Below are positions 23,524-39,930 of a stretch of 64,000 nt of DNA, in pieces. The stretch comes from Hydractinia symbiolongicarpus (taxonomy: Eukaryota > Cnidaria > Hydrozoa > Anthoathecata > Hydractiniidae), in assembly GCF_029227915.1 (NCBI RefSeq), contig NC_079883.1, positions 10,106,001 through 10,170,000 of the forward strand. Reading direction: 5' to 3'. Below the pieces are notes generated by a model. That model was not told where the DNA came from, made no database searches, and worked only from the letters and a program-made list of their open reading frames with translations. The position numbers and the translations under genes are program-made. How positions within the stretch are numbered: the stretch's first letter is position 1; each line of letters opens with the position of its first letter.

Positions 23524-23904
23524 ATGTCTGGACGTGGAAAAGGTGGAAAAGCTAAGGCTAAAGCCAAGACAAGATCCTCAAGAGCTGGACTTCAATTTCC
23601 AGTCGGTAGAGTGCATAGATTCCTTCGTAGAGGGCACTATGCTAACCGAATTGGATCTGGAGCACCAGTTTACTTAGCAGCCGTCTTGGAATATTTATCT
23701 GCTGAGATATTGGAGTTGGCTGGTAACGCAGCAAGAGACAACAAAAAAGCTAGGATTATTCCAAGACATTTACAATTGGCTGTTCGTAATGATGAAGAAT
23801 TAAACAAACTTTTGAGCGGTGTAACCATTGCAGCTGGTGGTGTTTTGCCAAACATTCAAGCTGTCTTACTCCCAAAGAAGAACGACAAAGGACAGAAGAA
23901 GTAA
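23524..23904 (+). CDS. H2A: Histone H2A, unit 5
   Basis: Identical protein to unit 1. Stem-loop 23927-23942. Confidence 0.99.
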   Translation: MSGRGKGGKAKAKAKTRSSRAGLQFPVGRVHRFLRRGHYANRIGSGAPVYLAAVLEYLSAEILELAGNAARDNKKARIIPRHLQLAVRNDEELNKLLSGVTIAAGGVLPNIQAVLLPKKNDKGQKK

Positions 23905-24101
23905 ACCGCTACACTCAGAAAACAACGGCTATTTTTATAGCCACACATCTTTAAAAAAACATTGTTTTTTTCACAAAACTATAACCTTAAAGTCTAATAG
24001 ATAATCCATGCATACGCCTTGTCCTAAGTAACTCAAAGAAATTAAATAAAAAAATTTGATCACAACGTCAAAATAAATTGCACGTATTTGCACCTACTAA
24101 T

Positions 24102-24221
24102 GTCTACGGCCATACCACGATGAACACACCCGTTCTCGTCTGATCACGGAAGTTAAGCATCGTCGGGCCGGGATAGTACTTGGATGGGGGACCGCCTGGG
24201 AACTCCCGGTGTCGTAGGCTT
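24102..24221 (+). rRNA. 5S rRNA, unit 5
   Basis: Same as 1043-1162. Confidence 0.97.
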
Positions 24222-24548
24222 TTCATTTTCATTTGCTGTGATATATTTCTTGTTATAACAATTAAGGAACGTGGCGGTTGTTGAAAGTGTTTCCTATGAC
24301 ATTTTCCTACGACATTTTCAGGTGATAGTACGAGAAAAAAGAGCTTTCAAATGCATACAAACTCGATCTATTGCCGATCATCCAATAACCCTGACGGAAT
24401 GGCAAATAAAATAAAATTCCGCCGCCTTCCGAGGACTTATATCGCAATCACGTTTCGTAACAGCCAAGCGAGGTTTTACCTTAGCGTTTAAGTCACCACC
24501 GACATTTGGCCGCGCAACTTTTCTAAGCTCATTCATTTTGACTTAAGG

Positions 24549-24713
24549 AGGGGGCGAGCGCGGACGCAGGCCCCCACTACCAGAAATTGTACGGTCGAGT
24601 TACTGACGTTTGCAGTAATCGCAGAGGTCAGCCCAAGCGTAGTGCAATGCAAGAGCCTCACTCTGGAAGAAAACCCTCATTGATCAGTCTTTACTTCCCC
24701 GTCAGGTAAGTAT
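24549..24713 (-). ncRNA. U1 snRNA, unit 5
   Basis: Intact again after the unit 4 loss; same as 1490-1654. Confidence 0.97.
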
Positions 24714-24904
24714 GAGTTGGAACTGCACCGTAGCATGAGGGTACCCTTCAAAGTTTGTTAATGCTTGTGGCTTGAGTGTGTTATAAACTGCCGTGTCGCG
24801 GGGCATAGGCTGTATTCTCCCCCAGTGTACGCGTTTTGTTCCCGCCGTAGACTATGCAGAGTGCCGTCGGAAAGAGGACTGCTATTATTCTTTTATTGCT
24901 TATG

Positions 24905-25090
24905 TGGGCCGCCATCGGTAATAGTGCAACACCAAGGCAACCCGTGGTCACGGCGTGAATGAATCCACCTCCATGACCCAAGGCCAAAAATCAGATTAAT
25001 ATACTGACCATTCAGAGAATGGCCTACCAGATATTAAACTGATAAGAACAGATACTACACTTGATCTTAGCCATTAGGCCGAGAAGCGAT
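24905..25090 (-). ncRNA. U2 snRNA, unit 5
   Basis: Same as 1846-2031. Confidence 0.97.
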
Positions 25091-25412
25091 AAAGAACAAG
25101 CGTTGCCATGATAGGCATCGTCCACACACCGTAACTGCTTGTGGAGCATGTCACGTTACTGTAAAGCTTACAACTGTCACCGCGTACGGATGGACGGCGA
25201 CATAGTAAAAATCACGGCTGTTGATTTAGCCGTAGGATGGAGAGCGACTGTAGCGAGTGGATGGTAACTTACATGAATGCTAACAAAGGCGACGATACTA
25301 AGTGCGTGATATTACTTTCCAATATGTCTGCGTACATTCCGTTTATCAACGCATTACGCCAGAACGTGCGCGCGCGTTACACAGTAGACCATGCAGCCGA
25401 AATGCGACAGTG

Positions 25413-25485
25413 CGACCCTGCCAGGAGTCGAACCTGGAATCCCCTGATTCGTAGTCAGATGCCTTATCCATTGGGCCACAGGGCC
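25413..25485 (-). tRNA. tRNA-Arg (ACG), unit 5
   Basis: Same as 2354-2426. Confidence 0.95.
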
Positions 25486-26064
25486 ATGCTTATGACTTCG
25501 CCCCATCGTCATTTTGGCTTGCGCATTCGTTTTACTTACGACAGAATTCTTCGTGTTTGTAGCCATGAAAGAAAGGGACTTCTGTGAGTGAATTTTTTTA
25601 CTGTGGTCTAATAAAAAAGTCGAAACGCAGTGCCCAATATATGAATTGCTCCTAATAGCCGGAAACAGGCCGTGTCGATGATGTAGGCCGACATACGCAA
25701 CGCAAACCAAAGAACGCTTTATGAAAATCCTAACACGAGCGCGGAAGAAGCCCAAATTAACAGACTAGATGTAATGCTGAAGACCTCAAACTCCAGCAGC
25801 TTCTCTTGCAGACTATTGCGTCGTACTACAAATAAAAATTAACATGCTTTCGCATAGTCGCGGCACCCAAAACGGACATTATACGATGTACAGAAACACA
25901 CATTTCTGTTTTCGCGCCAAATCAATTCCCGGGAGTGGTACTTTTACGTCCGCATACTTCGCACCGTCTTAAATTATATCTCATTTACACGGTAATGTTT
26001 AGTATACTTCTACTGTGATAACAAGCATCGTTTATCGTTGGATTGTTGTAAGAAAACATTAAAA

Positions 26065-26616
26065 ATGAGTGAAGCAGCTTCTCCAAAGAAAATCGCACCC
26101 AAGAAGAAACCTGCTGCAAAGAAGACAGCTGATCACCCTAAATATGTGGACATGATCAAGGCTGCTATCGCTACCCTAAAGGAACGCGGTGGTTCATCTC
26201 GCCAAGCTATTACAAAATATATTCATGCAAATTACAAAGTTGCTGAAAACTCAGATCATCATCTGAAAATGGCTCTTAAACGAGGAGTAACATCAGGCGA
26301 TTTGATTCAAACTAAAGGCACTGGTGCTTCTGGATCATTCAAGCTAGGTCAGGTAAAAAAAGAAAAACCTAAGAAAAAGGCCGCAGCAAAAAAGCCAACG
26401 GCAAAGAAGCCTACTGCAAAGAAAAGTACACCAAAAAAGAAGCCAGCAAAGAAGAGCACGCCAAAGAAAGCAGCAAAGAAGCCTGCCACAAAGAAAGCCT
26501 CGGCTAAGAAACCAGCAGCTAAGAAACCCACAAAGAAGCCTGTTGCTAAAAAACCTGCAGCAAAGAAGGTCAAAAAGACTCCCAAAAAGGCAGCAAAGAA
26601 GACCGCAAAAAAATAA
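26065..26616 (+). CDS. H1: Linker histone H1, unit 5
   Basis: Same 183 residues as unit 1. Stem-loop 26649-26664. Confidence 0.97.
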   Translation: MSEAASPKKIAPKKKPAAKKTADHPKYVDMIKAAIATLKERGGSSRQAITKYIHANYKVAENSDHHLKMALKRGVTSGDLIQTKGTGASGSFKLGQVKKEKPKKKAAAKKPTAKKPTAKKSTPKKKPAKKSTPKKAAKKPATKKASAKKPAAKKPTKKPVAKKPAAKKVKKTPKKAAKKTAKK

Positions 26617-26977
26617 TTTGTGTGTATCTGGCTATTACATTAACAAACGGCTATTTTTATAGCCACACATTTACAAAAAAACATTATCTTGGTACAAAGT
26701 TAAACTTGTTTAAGTCACTTAAACAGTTAAAAAAGAGTAAATTTAAGATTAGATTCCCTAAGTTTAAGTATTTTCGTTTTTAAATTTCTTATTTTCTTGC
26801 TTTTACTTTTCTTGCCCTTCATATTTTTAACATTGTCAAACTTTATGTAGCATAAAATTTTTATGTAGCATAAAATTTAAACAGAAAGCAGGACAAAGTT
26901 TGATATAAAAAGCTAGCCGTAATATTTTTTATGGATGTGTGGCTATAAAAATAGCCGTTTTTTGTTTGGTAAGATGC

Positions 26978-27391
<414 letters not shown>

Positions 27392-27869
27392 TTAAGAAGT
27401 CGATGTAGTACGGATACACAAGACGGTCTAAAATGCACTATCGCGCCAAAGTTTTATTTCTCATATTGATTGACAGCTAAGGTTCAAAACAAACCATTTG
27501 ATTGGTGCTAAGAAAGTAATTTCTGATTGGCTGCATAATGACATTACGCTCATTACTTTAACATTTTTATAAAATCTGTGTTTTTTGGCTACGGGAAAAC
27601 GGCTGTATCTTCTGATACACAAAAGCTTTTGACTTTTTTTTTTTTTAGTAAGTAGCAGAAGGTTTGGCGAATTCCAACGATGCCAAATTTATTGCCTTAC
27701 TGAAACATTAAGACCACGAATTTTTAAAAAAACTACAGTTTTACTTAAAAAAATGTACAAAATGTTCGGAACATTTTGTAATGACGCAACTCTATTGGTT
27801 AATTAGGGTGTTTCCACGAGCAGTAGGTAATTTTATGGCCTCTTTTTAAAGCTGTCTGAATTCTGTTAA

Positions 27870-28226
<357 letters not shown>

Positions 28227-28686
28227 GCGTTGTCATTGCTCAACAAAAACGGCTATTTTTATAGCCACAAATCTTTTAAAACATTACTTTGTGCACGCTT
28301 CCAAATTACACAATGTGTAAAGTCTTGTCACAGTTACATTTATTGCTATACGATACTATGTCATATATGACACAAAAAAAATTTAGAAATACTTTGTAGG
28401 GTTAATTTGCCTGGGAGTGTTTCCGTGAAAAGCTGGGTTAAGTTAAATGTAAGCAATAACATGGATCAATGTACTTGTCTTTTCTGCAAGTACAGCTAAT
28501 AATACGTATGAAAAGTGAAGCTAATCCACACACACATGGGGAAGTATTTTAAATGTAGGCTAGTGTTCTTAAGCACATTATTTAGAAGTTTTATTAACTT
28601 CGGTTAACTTGTAGTGACGCCAAGTAAATGTTTTTTTAAAGATGTGTGGTCTTAAAAAAGACCGTTTGTGTTTGGTAGACGTTGGT

Positions 28687-29091
28687 TTACTTGCTGCTTG
28701 TGTATTTTGTGACGGCTTTTGTTCCTTCACTGACTGCGTGTTTTGCAAGTTCTCCAGGCAAGAGAAGACGTACTGCGGTTTGAATTTCACGAGAAGAGAT
28801 GGTCGACTTTTTGTTTTGAAGAGCCAAACGCGAAGCTTCGGAAGCAATGCGCTCAAAGATGTCGTTGACAAATGAGTTCATGATGCTCATAGCTTTGCTT
28901 GAAACTCCGACATCTGGGTGAACTTGTTTCAAAACATTGTAGATGTAAATAGCATAACTTTCCTTTCTCTTTCTCTTGCGTTTCTTTTCACCAGTTCCAC
29001 CAATCTTTCCTCCTTTTTTGCCGGCTCTTTTTTCACCTTTCTTGGCTACTTTAGGTGCCTGTTTTCCTCCTTTAGCTGCTGCGTCAGACAT
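28687..29091 (-). CDS. H2B: Histone H2B, unit 5/6
   Basis: Identical protein to 5628-6032. Stem-loop 28648-28663. Confidence 0.98.
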   Translation of the reverse strand: MSDAAAKGGKQAPKVAKKGEKRAGKKGGKIGGTGEKKRKRKRKESYAIYIYNVLKQVHPDVGVSSKAMSIMNSFVNDIFERIASEASRLALQNKKSTISSREIQTAVRLLLPGELAKHAVSEGTKAVTKYTSSK

Positions 29092-29375
29092 GGTTAAAAA
29101 TTTTTGCTACTTAACTTGTAAATAAGCATTAAACTGCAAGTCAAAACTTTTTGTTTATAAGTAAAAAAATCGGATCGAATTCGATCCGAAAACGCCGATA
29201 CGCAATTTAATTGGTTAAAAAAAAAATCTTTTGTTTAATACTTAATTATGATTGGTTAAAAAAACATGATTTCGATCCTATTTTTATGATGAAAAAACGA
29301 GTAAAGTTTATTTCGTTAACACTTACGTTAAATATTCGTACGTTTTTGTATTAACTTACAAATCAAATCGCAGTT

Positions 29376-29756
29376 ATGTCTGGACGTGGAAAAGGTGGAA
29401 AAGCTAAGGCTAAAGCCAAGACAAGATCCTCAAGAGCTGGACTTCAATTTCCAGTCGGTAGAGTGCATAGATTCCTTCGTAGAGGGCACTATGCTAACCG
29501 AATTGGATCTGGAGCACCAGTTTACTTAGCAGCCGTCTTGGAATATTTATCTGCTGAGATATTGGAGTTGGCTGGTAACGCAGCAAGAGACAACAAAAAA
29601 GCTAGGATTATTCCAAGACATTTACAATTGGCTGTTCGTAATGATGAAGAATTAAACAAACTTTTGAGCGGTGTAACCATTGCAGCTGGTGGTGTTTTGC
29701 CAAACATTCAAGCTGTCTTACTCCCAAAGAAGAACGACAAAGGACAGAAGAAGTAA
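29376..29756 (+). CDS. H2A: Histone H2A, unit 6
   Basis: Identical protein to unit 1. Stem-loop 29779-29794. Confidence 0.99.
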   Translation: MSGRGKGGKAKAKAKTRSSRAGLQFPVGRVHRFLRRGHYANRIGSGAPVYLAAVLEYLSAEILELAGNAARDNKKARIIPRHLQLAVRNDEELNKLLSGVTIAAGGVLPNIQAVLLPKKNDKGQKK

Positions 29757-29953
29757 ACCGCTACACTCAGAAAACAACGGCTATTTTTATAGCCACACAT
29801 CTTTAAAAAAACATTGTTTTTTTCACAAAACTATAACCTTAAAGTCTAATAGATAATCCATGCATACGCCTTGTCCTAAGTAACTCAAAGAAATTAAATA
29901 AAAAAATTTGATCACAACGTCAAAATAAATTGCACGTATTTGCACCTACTAAT

Positions 29954-30073
29954 GTCTACGGCCATACCACGATGAACACACCCGTTCTCGTCTGATCACG
30001 GAAGTTAAGCATCGTCGGGCCGGGATAGTACTTGGATGGGGGACCGCCTGGGAACTCCCGGTGTCGTAGGCTT
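29954..30073 (+). rRNA. 5S rRNA, unit 6
   Basis: Same as 1043-1162. Confidence 0.97.
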
Positions 30074-30400
30074 TTCATTTTCATTTGCTGTGATATATTT
30101 CTTGTTATAACAATTAAGGAACGTGGCGGTTGTTGAAAGTGTTTCCTATGACATTTTCCTACGACATTTTCAGGTGATAGTACGAGAAAAAAGAGCTTTC
30201 AAATGCATACAAACTCGATCTATTGCCGATCATCCAATAACCCTGACGGAATGGCAAATAAAATAAAATTCCGCCGCCTTCCGAGGACTTATATCGCAAT
30301 CACGTTTCGTAACAGCCAAGCGAGGTTTTACCTTAGCGTTTAAGTCACCACCGACATTTGGCCGCGCAACTTTTCTAAGCTCATTCATTTTGACTTAAGG

Positions 30401-30565
30401 AGGGGGCGAGCGCGGACGCAGGCCCCCACTACCAGAAATTGTACGGTCGAGTTACTGACGTTTGCAGTAATCGCAGAGGTCAGCCCAAGCGTAGTGCAAT
30501 GCAAGAGCCTCACTCTGGAAGAAAACCCTCATTGATCAGTCTTTACTTCCCCGTCAGGTAAGTAT
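30401..30565 (-). ncRNA. U1 snRNA, unit 6
   Basis: Same as 1490-1654. Confidence 0.97.
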
Positions 30566-30756
30566 GAGTTGGAACTGCACCGTAGCATGAGGGTACCCTT
30601 CAAAGTTTGTTAATGCTTGTGGCTTGAGTGTGTTATAAACTGCCGTGTCGCGGGGCATAGGCTGTATTCTCCCCCAGTGTACGCGTTTTGTTCCCGCCGT
30701 AGACTATGCAGAGTGCCGTCGGAAAGAGGACTGCTATTATTCTTTTATTGCTTATG

Positions 30757-30942
30757 TGGGCCGCCATCGGTAATAGTGCAACACCAAGGCAACCCGTGGT
30801 CACGGCGTGAATGAATCCACCTCCATGACCCAAGGCCAAAAATCAGATTAATATACTGACCATTCAGAGAATGGCCTACCAGATATTAAACTGATAAGAA
30901 CAGATACTACACTTGATCTTAGCCATTAGGCCGAGAAGCGAT
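30757..30942 (-). ncRNA. U2 snRNA, unit 6
   Basis: Same as 1846-2031. Confidence 0.97.
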
Positions 30943-31264
30943 AAAGAACAAGCGTTGCCATGATAGGCATCGTCCACACACCGTAACTGCTTGTGGAGCA
31001 TGTCACGTTACTGTAAAGCTTACAACTGTCACCGCGTACGGATGGACGGCGACATAGTAAAAATCACGGCTGTTGATTTAGCCGTAGGATGGAGAGCGAC
31101 TGTAGCGAGTGGATGGTAACTTACATGAATGCTAACAAAGGCGACGATACTAAGTGCGTGATATTACTTTCCAATATGTCTGCGTACATTCCGTTTATCA
31201 ACGCATTACGCCAGAACGTGCGCGCGCGTTACACAGTAGACCATGCAGCCGAAATGCGACAGTG

Positions 31265-31337
31265 CGACCCTGCCAGGAGTCGAACCTGGAATCCCCTGAT
31301 TCGTAGTCAGATGCCTTATCCATTGGGCCACAGGGCC
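31265..31337 (-). tRNA. tRNA-Arg (ACG), unit 6
   Basis: Same as 2354-2426. Confidence 0.95.
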
Positions 31338-31916
31338 ATGCTTATGACTTCGCCCCATCGTCATTTTGGCTTGCGCATTCGTTTTACTTACGACAGAATT
31401 CTTCGTGTTTGTAGCCATGAAAGAAAGGGACTTCTGTGAGTGAATTTTTTTACTGTGGTCTAATAAAAAAGTCGAAACGCAGTGCCCAATATATGAATTG
31501 CTCCTAATAGCCGGAAACAGGCCGTGTCGATGATGTAGGCCGACATACGCAACGCAAACCAAAGAACGCTTTATGAAAATCCTAACACGAGCGCGGAAGA
31601 AGCCCAAATTAACAGACTAGATGTAATGCTGAAGACCTCAAACTCCAGCAGCTTCTCTTGCAGACTATTGCGTCGTACTACAAATAAAAATTAACATGCT
31701 TTCGCATAGTCGCGGCACCCAAAACGGACATTATACGATGTACAGAAACACACATTTCTGTTTTCGCGCCAAATCAATTCCCGGGAGTGGTACTTTTACG
31801 TCCGCATACTTCGCACCGTCTTAAATTATATCTCATTTACACGGTAATGTTTAGTATACTTCTACTGTGATAACAAGCATCGTTTATCGTTGGATTGTTG
31901 TAAGAAAACATTAAAA

Positions 31917-32468
31917 ATGAGTGAAGCAGCTTCTCCAAAGAAAATCGCACCCAAGAAGAAACCTGCTGCAAAGAAGACAGCTGATCACCCTAAATATGTG
32001 GACATGATCAAGGCTGCTATCGCTACCCTAAAGGAACGCGGTGGTTCATCTCGCCAAGCTATTACAAAATATATTCATGCAAATTACAAAGTTGCTGAAA
32101 ACTCAGATCATCATCTGAAAATGGCTCTTAAACGAGGAGTAACATCAGGCGATTTGATTCAAACTAAAGGCACTGGTGCTTCTGGATCATTCAAGCTAGG
32201 TCAGGTAAAAAAAGAAAAACCTAAGAAAAAGGCCGCAGCAAAAAAGCCAACGGCAAAGAAGCCTACTGCAAAGAAAAGTACACCAAAAAAGAAGCCAGCA
32301 AAGAAGAGCACGCCAAAGAAAGCAGCAAAGAAGCCTGCCACAAAGAAAGCCTCGGCTAAGAAACCAGCAGCTAAGAAACCCACAAAGAAGCCTGTTGCTA
32401 AAAAACCTGCAGCAAAGAAGGTCAAAAAGACTCCCAAAAAGGCAGCAAAGAAGACCGCAAAAAAATAA
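31917..32468 (+). CDS. H1: Linker histone H1, unit 6
   Basis: Same 183 residues as unit 1. Stem-loop 32501-32516. Confidence 0.97.
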   Translation: MSEAASPKKIAPKKKPAAKKTADHPKYVDMIKAAIATLKERGGSSRQAITKYIHANYKVAENSDHHLKMALKRGVTSGDLIQTKGTGASGSFKLGQVKKEKPKKKAAAKKPTAKKPTAKKSTPKKKPAKKSTPKKAAKKPATKKASAKKPAAKKPTKKPVAKKPAAKKVKKTPKKAAKKTAKK

Positions 32469-32829
32469 TTTGTGTGTATCTGGCTATTACATTAACAAAC
32501 GGCTATTTTTATAGCCACACATTTACAAAAAAACATTATCTTGGTACAAAGTTAAACTTGTTTAAGTCACTTAAACAGTTAAAAAAGAGTAAATTTAAGA
32601 TTAGATTCCCTAAGTTTAAGTATTTTCGTTTTTAAATTTCTTATTTTCTTGCTTTTACTTTTCTTGCCCTTCATATTTTTAACATTGTCAAACTTTATGT
32701 AGCATAAAATTTTTATGTAGCATAAAATTTAAACAGAAAGCAGGACAAAGTTTGATATAAAAAGCTAGCCGTAATATTTTTTATGGATGTGTGGCTATAA
32801 AAATAGCCGTTTTTTGTTTGGTAAGATGC

Positions 32830-33243
<414 letters not shown>

Positions 33244-33721
33244 TTAAGAAGTCGATGTAGTACGGATACACAAGACGGTCTAAAATGCACTATCGCGCCA
33301 AAGTTTTATTTCTCATATTGATTGACAGCTAAGGTTCAAAACAAACCATTTGATTGGTGCTAAGAAAGTAATTTCTGATTGGCTGCATAATGACATTACG
33401 CTCATTACTTTAACATTTTTATAAAATCTGTGTTTTTTGGCTACGGGAAAACGGCTGTATCTTCTGATACACAAAAGCTTTTGACTTTTTTTTTTTTTAG
33501 TAAGTAGCAGAAGGTTTGGCGAATTCCAACGATGCCAAATTTATTGCCTTACTGAAACATTAAGACCACGAATTTTTAAAAAAACTACAGTTTTACTTAA
33601 AAAAATGTACAAAATGTTCGGAACATTTTGTAATGACGCAACTCTATTGGTTAATTAGGGTGTTTCCACGAGCAGTAGGTAATTTTATGGCCTCTTTTTA
33701 AAGCTGTCTGAATTCTGTTAA

Positions 33722-34078
<357 letters not shown>

Positions 34079-34538
34079 GCGTTGTCATTGCTCAACAAAA
34101 ACGGCTATTTTTATAGCCACAAATCTTTTAAAACATTACTTTGTGCACGCTTCCAAATTACACAATGTGTAAAGTCTTGTCACAGTTACATTTATTGCTA
34201 TACGATACTATGTCATATATGACACAAAAAAAATTTAGAAATACTTTGTAGGGTTAATTTGCCTGGGAGTGTTTCCGTGAAAAGCTGGGTTAAGTTAAAT
34301 GTAAGCAATAACATGGATCAATGTACTTGTCTTTTCTGCAAGTACAGCTAATAATACGTATGAAAAGTGAAGCTAATCCACACACACATGGGGAAGTATT
34401 TTAAATGTAGGCTAGTGTTCTTAAGCACATTATTTAGAAGTTTTATTAACTTCGGTTAACTTGTAGTGACGCCAAGTAAATGTTTTTTTAAAGATGTGTG
34501 GTCTTAAAAAAGACCGTTTGTGTTTGGTAGACGTTGGT

Positions 34539-34943
34539 TTACTTGCTGCTTGTGTATTTTGTGACGGCTTTTGTTCCTTCACTGACTGCGTGTTTTGCAA
34601 GTTCTCCAGGCAAGAGAAGACGTACTGCGGTTTGAATTTCACGAGAAGAGATGGTCGACTTTTTGTTTTGAAGAGCCAAACGCGAAGCTTCGGAAGCAAT
34701 GCGCTCAAAGATGTCGTTGACAAATGAGTTCATGATGCTCATAGCTTTGCTTGAAACTCCGACATCTGGGTGAACTTGTTTCAAAACATTGTAGATGTAA
34801 ATAGCATAACTTTCCTTTCTCTTTCTCTTGCGTTTCTTTTCACCAGTTCCACCAATCTTTCCTCCTTTTTTGCCGGCTCTTTTTTCACCTTTCTTGGCTA
34901 CTTTAGGTGCCTGTTTTCCTCCTTTAGCTGCTGCGTCAGACAT
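34539..34943 (-). CDS. H2B: Histone H2B, unit 6/7
   Basis: Identical protein to 5628-6032. Stem-loop 34500-34515. Confidence 0.98.
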   Translation of the reverse strand: MSDAAAKGGKQAPKVAKKGEKRAGKKGGKIGGTGEKKRKRKRKESYAIYIYNVLKQVHPDVGVSSKAMSIMNSFVNDIFERIASEASRLALQNKKSTISSREIQTAVRLLLPGELAKHAVSEGTKAVTKYTSSK

Positions 34944-35227
34944 GGTTAAAAATTTTTGCTACTTAACTTGTAAATAAGCATTAAACTGCAAGTCAAAACT
35001 TTTTGTTTATAAGTAAAAAAATCGGATCGAATTCGATCCGAAAACGCCGATACGCAATTTAATTGGTTAAAAAAAAAATCTTTTGTTTAATACTTAATTA
35101 TGATTGGTTAAAAAAACATGATTTCGATCCTATTTTTATGATGAAAAAACGAGTAAAGTTTATTTCGTTAACACTTACGTTAAATATTCGTACGTTTTTG
35201 TATTAACTTACAAATCAAATCGCAGTT

Positions 35228-35608
35228 ATGTCTGGACGTGGAAAAGGTGGAAAAGCTAAGGCTAAAGCCAAGACAAGATCCTCAAGAGCTGGACTTCAAT
35301 TTCCAGTCGGTAGAGTGCATAGATTCCTTCGTAGAGGGCACTATGCTAACCGAATTGGATCTGGAGCACCAGTTTACTTAGCAGCCGTCTTGGAATATTT
35401 ATCTGCTGAGATATTGGAGTTGGCTGGTAACGCAGCAAGAGACAACAAAAAAGCTAGGATTATTCCAAGACATTTACAATTGGCTGTTCGTAATGATGAA
35501 GAATTAAACAAACTTTTGAGCGGTGTAACCATTGCAGCTGGTGGTGTTTTGCCAAACATTCAAGCTGTCTTACTCCCAAAGAAGAACGACAAAGGACAGA
35601 AGAAGTAA
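35228..35608 (+). CDS. H2A: Histone H2A, unit 7
   Basis: Identical protein to unit 1. Stem-loop 35631-35646. Confidence 0.99.
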   Translation: MSGRGKGGKAKAKAKTRSSRAGLQFPVGRVHRFLRRGHYANRIGSGAPVYLAAVLEYLSAEILELAGNAARDNKKARIIPRHLQLAVRNDEELNKLLSGVTIAAGGVLPNIQAVLLPKKNDKGQKK

Positions 35609-35805
35609 ACCGCTACACTCAGAAAACAACGGCTATTTTTATAGCCACACATCTTTAAAAAAACATTGTTTTTTTCACAAAACTATAACCTTAAAGTCTA
35701 ATAGATAATCCATGCATACGCCTTGTCCTAAGTAACTCAAAGAAATTAAATAAAAAAATTTGATCACAACGTCAAAATAAATTGCACGTATTTGCACCTA
35801 CTAAT

Positions 35806-35925
35806 GTCTACGGCCATACCACGATGAACACACCCGTTCTCGTCTGATCACGGAAGTTAAGCATCGTCGGGCCGGGATAGTACTTGGATGGGGGACCGCC
35901 TGGGAACTCCCGGTGTCGTAGGCTT
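35806..35925 (+). rRNA. 5S rRNA, unit 7
   Basis: Same as 1043-1162. Confidence 0.97.
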
Positions 35926-36252
35926 TTCATTTTCATTTGCTGTGATATATTTCTTGTTATAACAATTAAGGAACGTGGCGGTTGTTGAAAGTGTTTCCTA
36001 TGACATTTTCCTACGACATTTTCAGGTGATAGTACGAGAAAAAAGAGCTTTCAAATGCATACAAACTCGATCTATTGCCGATCATCCAATAACCCTGACG
36101 GAATGGCAAATAAAATAAAATTCCGCCGCCTTCCGAGGACTTATATCGCAATCACGTTTCGTAACAGCCAAGCGAGGTTTTACCTTAGCGTTTAAGTCAC
36201 CACCGACATTTGGCCGCGCAACTTTTCTAAGCTCATTCATTTTGACTTAAGG

Positions 36253-36417
36253 AGGGGGCGAGCGCGGACGCAGGCCCCCACTACCAGAAATTGTACGGTC
36301 GAGTTACTGACGTTTGCAGTAATCGCAGAGGTCAGCCCAAGCGTAGTGCAATGCAAGAGCCTCACTCTGGAAGAAAACCCTCATTGATCAGTCTTTACTT
36401 CCCCGTCAGGTAAGTAT
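36253..36417 (-). ncRNA. U1 snRNA, unit 7
   Basis: Same as 1490-1654. Confidence 0.97.
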
Positions 36418-36608
36418 GAGTTGGAACTGCACCGTAGCATGAGGGTACCCTTCAAAGTTTGTTAATGCTTGTGGCTTGAGTGTGTTATAAACTGCCGTGT
36501 CGCGGGGCATAGGCTGTATTCTCCCCCAGTGTACGCGTTTTGTTCCCGCCGTAGACTATGCAGAGTGCCGTCGGAAAGAGGACTGCTATTATTCTTTTAT
36601 TGCTTATG

Positions 36609-36794
36609 TGGGCCGCCATCGGTAATAGTGCAACACCAAGGCAACCCGTGGTCACGGCGTGAATGAATCCACCTCCATGACCCAAGGCCAAAAATCAGAT
36701 TAATATACTGACCATTCAGAGAATGGCCTACCAGATATTAAACTGATAAGAACAGATACTACACTTGATCTTAGCCATTAGGCCGAGAAGCGAT
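36609..36794 (-). ncRNA. U2 snRNA, unit 7
   Basis: Same as 1846-2031. Confidence 0.97.
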
Positions 36795-37116
36795 AAAGAA
36801 CAAGCGTTGCCATGATAGGCATCGTCCACACACCGTAACTGCTTGTGGAGCATGTCACGTTACTGTAAAGCTTACAACTGTCACCGCGTACGGATGGACG
36901 GCGACATAGTAAAAATCACGGCTGTTGATTTAGCCGTAGGATGGAGAGCGACTGTAGCGAGTGGATGGTAACTTACATGAATGCTAACAAAGGCGACGAT
37001 ACTAAGTGCGTGATATTACTTTCCAATATGTCTGCGTACATTCCGTTTATCAACGCATTACGCCAGAACGTGCGCGCGCGTTACACAGTAGACCATGCAG
37101 CCGAAATGCGACAGTG

Positions 37117-37189
37117 CGACCCTGCCAGGAGTCGAACCTGGAATCCCCTGATTCGTAGTCAGATGCCTTATCCATTGGGCCACAGGGCC
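37117..37189 (-). tRNA. tRNA-Arg (ACG), unit 7
   Basis: Same as 2354-2426. Confidence 0.95.
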
Positions 37190-37768
37190 ATGCTTATGAC
37201 TTCGCCCCATCGTCATTTTGGCTTGCGCATTCGTTTTACTTACGACAGAATTCTTCGTGTTTGTAGCCATGAAAGAAAGGGACTTCTGTGAGTGAATTTT
37301 TTTACTGTGGTCTAATAAAAAAGTCGAAACGCAGTGCCCAATATATGAATTGCTCCTAATAGCCGGAAACAGGCCGTGTCGATGATGTAGGCCGACATAC
37401 GCAACGCAAACCAAAGAACGCTTTATGAAAATCCTAACACGAGCGCGGAAGAAGCCCAAATTAACAGACTAGATGTAATGCTGAAGACCTCAAACTCCAG
37501 CAGCTTCTCTTGCAGACTATTGCGTCGTACTACAAATAAAAATTAACATGCTTTCGCATAGTCGCGGCACCCAAAACGGACATTATACGATGTACAGAAA
37601 CACACATTTCTGTTTTCGCGCCAAATCAATTCCCGGGAGTGGTACTTTTACGTCCGCATACTTCGCACCGTCTTAAATTATATCTCATTTACACGGTAAT
37701 GTTTAGTATACTTCTACTGTGATAACAAGCATCGTTTATCGTTGGATTGTTGTAAGAAAACATTAAAA

Positions 37769-38320
37769 ATGAGTGAAGCAGCTTCTCCAAAGAAAATCGC
37801 ACCCAAGAAGAAACCTGCTGCAAAGAAGACAGCTGATCACCCTAAATATGTGGACATGATCAAGGCTGCTATCGCTACCCTAAAGGAACGCGGTGGTTCA
37901 TCTCGCCAAGCTATTACAAAATATATTCATGCAAATTACAAAGTTGCTGAAAACTCAGATCATCATCTGAAAATGGCTCTTAAACGAGGAGTAACATCAG
38001 GCGATTTGATTCAAACTAAAGGCACTGGTGCTTCTGGATCATTCAAGCTAGGTCAGGTAAAAAAAGAAAAACCTAAGAAAAAGGCCGCAGCAAAAAAGCC
38101 AACGGCAAAGAAGCCTACTGCAAAGAAAAGTACACCAAAAAAGAAGCCAGCAAAGAAGAGCACGCCAAAGAAAGCAGCAAAGAAGCCTGCCACAAAGAAA
38201 GCCTCGGCTAAGAAACCAGCAGCTAAGAAACCCACAAAGAAGCCTGTTGCTAAAAAACCTGCAGCAAAGAAGGTCAAAAAGACTCCCAAAAAGGCAGCAA
38301 AGAAGACCGCAAAAAAATAA
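37769..38320 (+). CDS. H1: Linker histone H1, unit 7
   Basis: Same 183 residues as unit 1. Stem-loop 38353-38368. Confidence 0.97.
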   Translation: MSEAASPKKIAPKKKPAAKKTADHPKYVDMIKAAIATLKERGGSSRQAITKYIHANYKVAENSDHHLKMALKRGVTSGDLIQTKGTGASGSFKLGQVKKEKPKKKAAAKKPTAKKPTAKKSTPKKKPAKKSTPKKAAKKPATKKASAKKPAAKKPTKKPVAKKPAAKKVKKTPKKAAKKTAKK

Positions 38321-38681
38321 TTTGTGTGTATCTGGCTATTACATTAACAAACGGCTATTTTTATAGCCACACATTTACAAAAAAACATTATCTTGGTACA
38401 AAGTTAAACTTGTTTAAGTCACTTAAACAGTTAAAAAAGAGTAAATTTAAGATTAGATTCCCTAAGTTTAAGTATTTTCGTTTTTAAATTTCTTATTTTC
38501 TTGCTTTTACTTTTCTTGCCCTTCATATTTTTAACATTGTCAAACTTTATGTAGCATAAAATTTTTATGTAGCATAAAATTTAAACAGAAAGCAGGACAA
38601 AGTTTGATATAAAAAGCTAGCCGTAATATTTTTTATGGATGTGTGGCTATAAAAATAGCCGTTTTTTGTTTGGTAAGATGC

Positions 38682-39095
<414 letters not shown>

Positions 39096-39573
39096 TTAAG
39101 AAGTCGATGTAGTACGGATACACAAGACGGTCTAAAATGCACTATCGCGCCAAAGTTTTATTTCTCATATTGATTGACAGCTAAGGTTCAAAACAAACCA
39201 TTTGATTGGTGCTAAGAAAGTAATTTCTGATTGGCTGCATAATGACATTACGCTCATTACTTTAACATTTTTATAAAATCTGTGTTTTTTGGCTACGGGA
39301 AAACGGCTGTATCTTCTGATACACAAAAGCTTTTGACTTTTTTTTTTTTTAGTAAGTAGCAGAAGGTTTGGCGAATTCCAACGATGCCAAATTTATTGCC
39401 TTACTGAAACATTAAGACCACGAATTTTTAAAAAAACTACAGTTTTACTTAAAAAAATGTACAAAATGTTCGGAACATTTTGTAATGACGCAACTCTATT
39501 GGTTAATTAGGGTGTTTCCACGAGCAGTAGGTAATTTTATGGCCTCTTTTTAAAGCTGTCTGAATTCTGTTAA

Positions 39574-39930
<357 letters not shown>
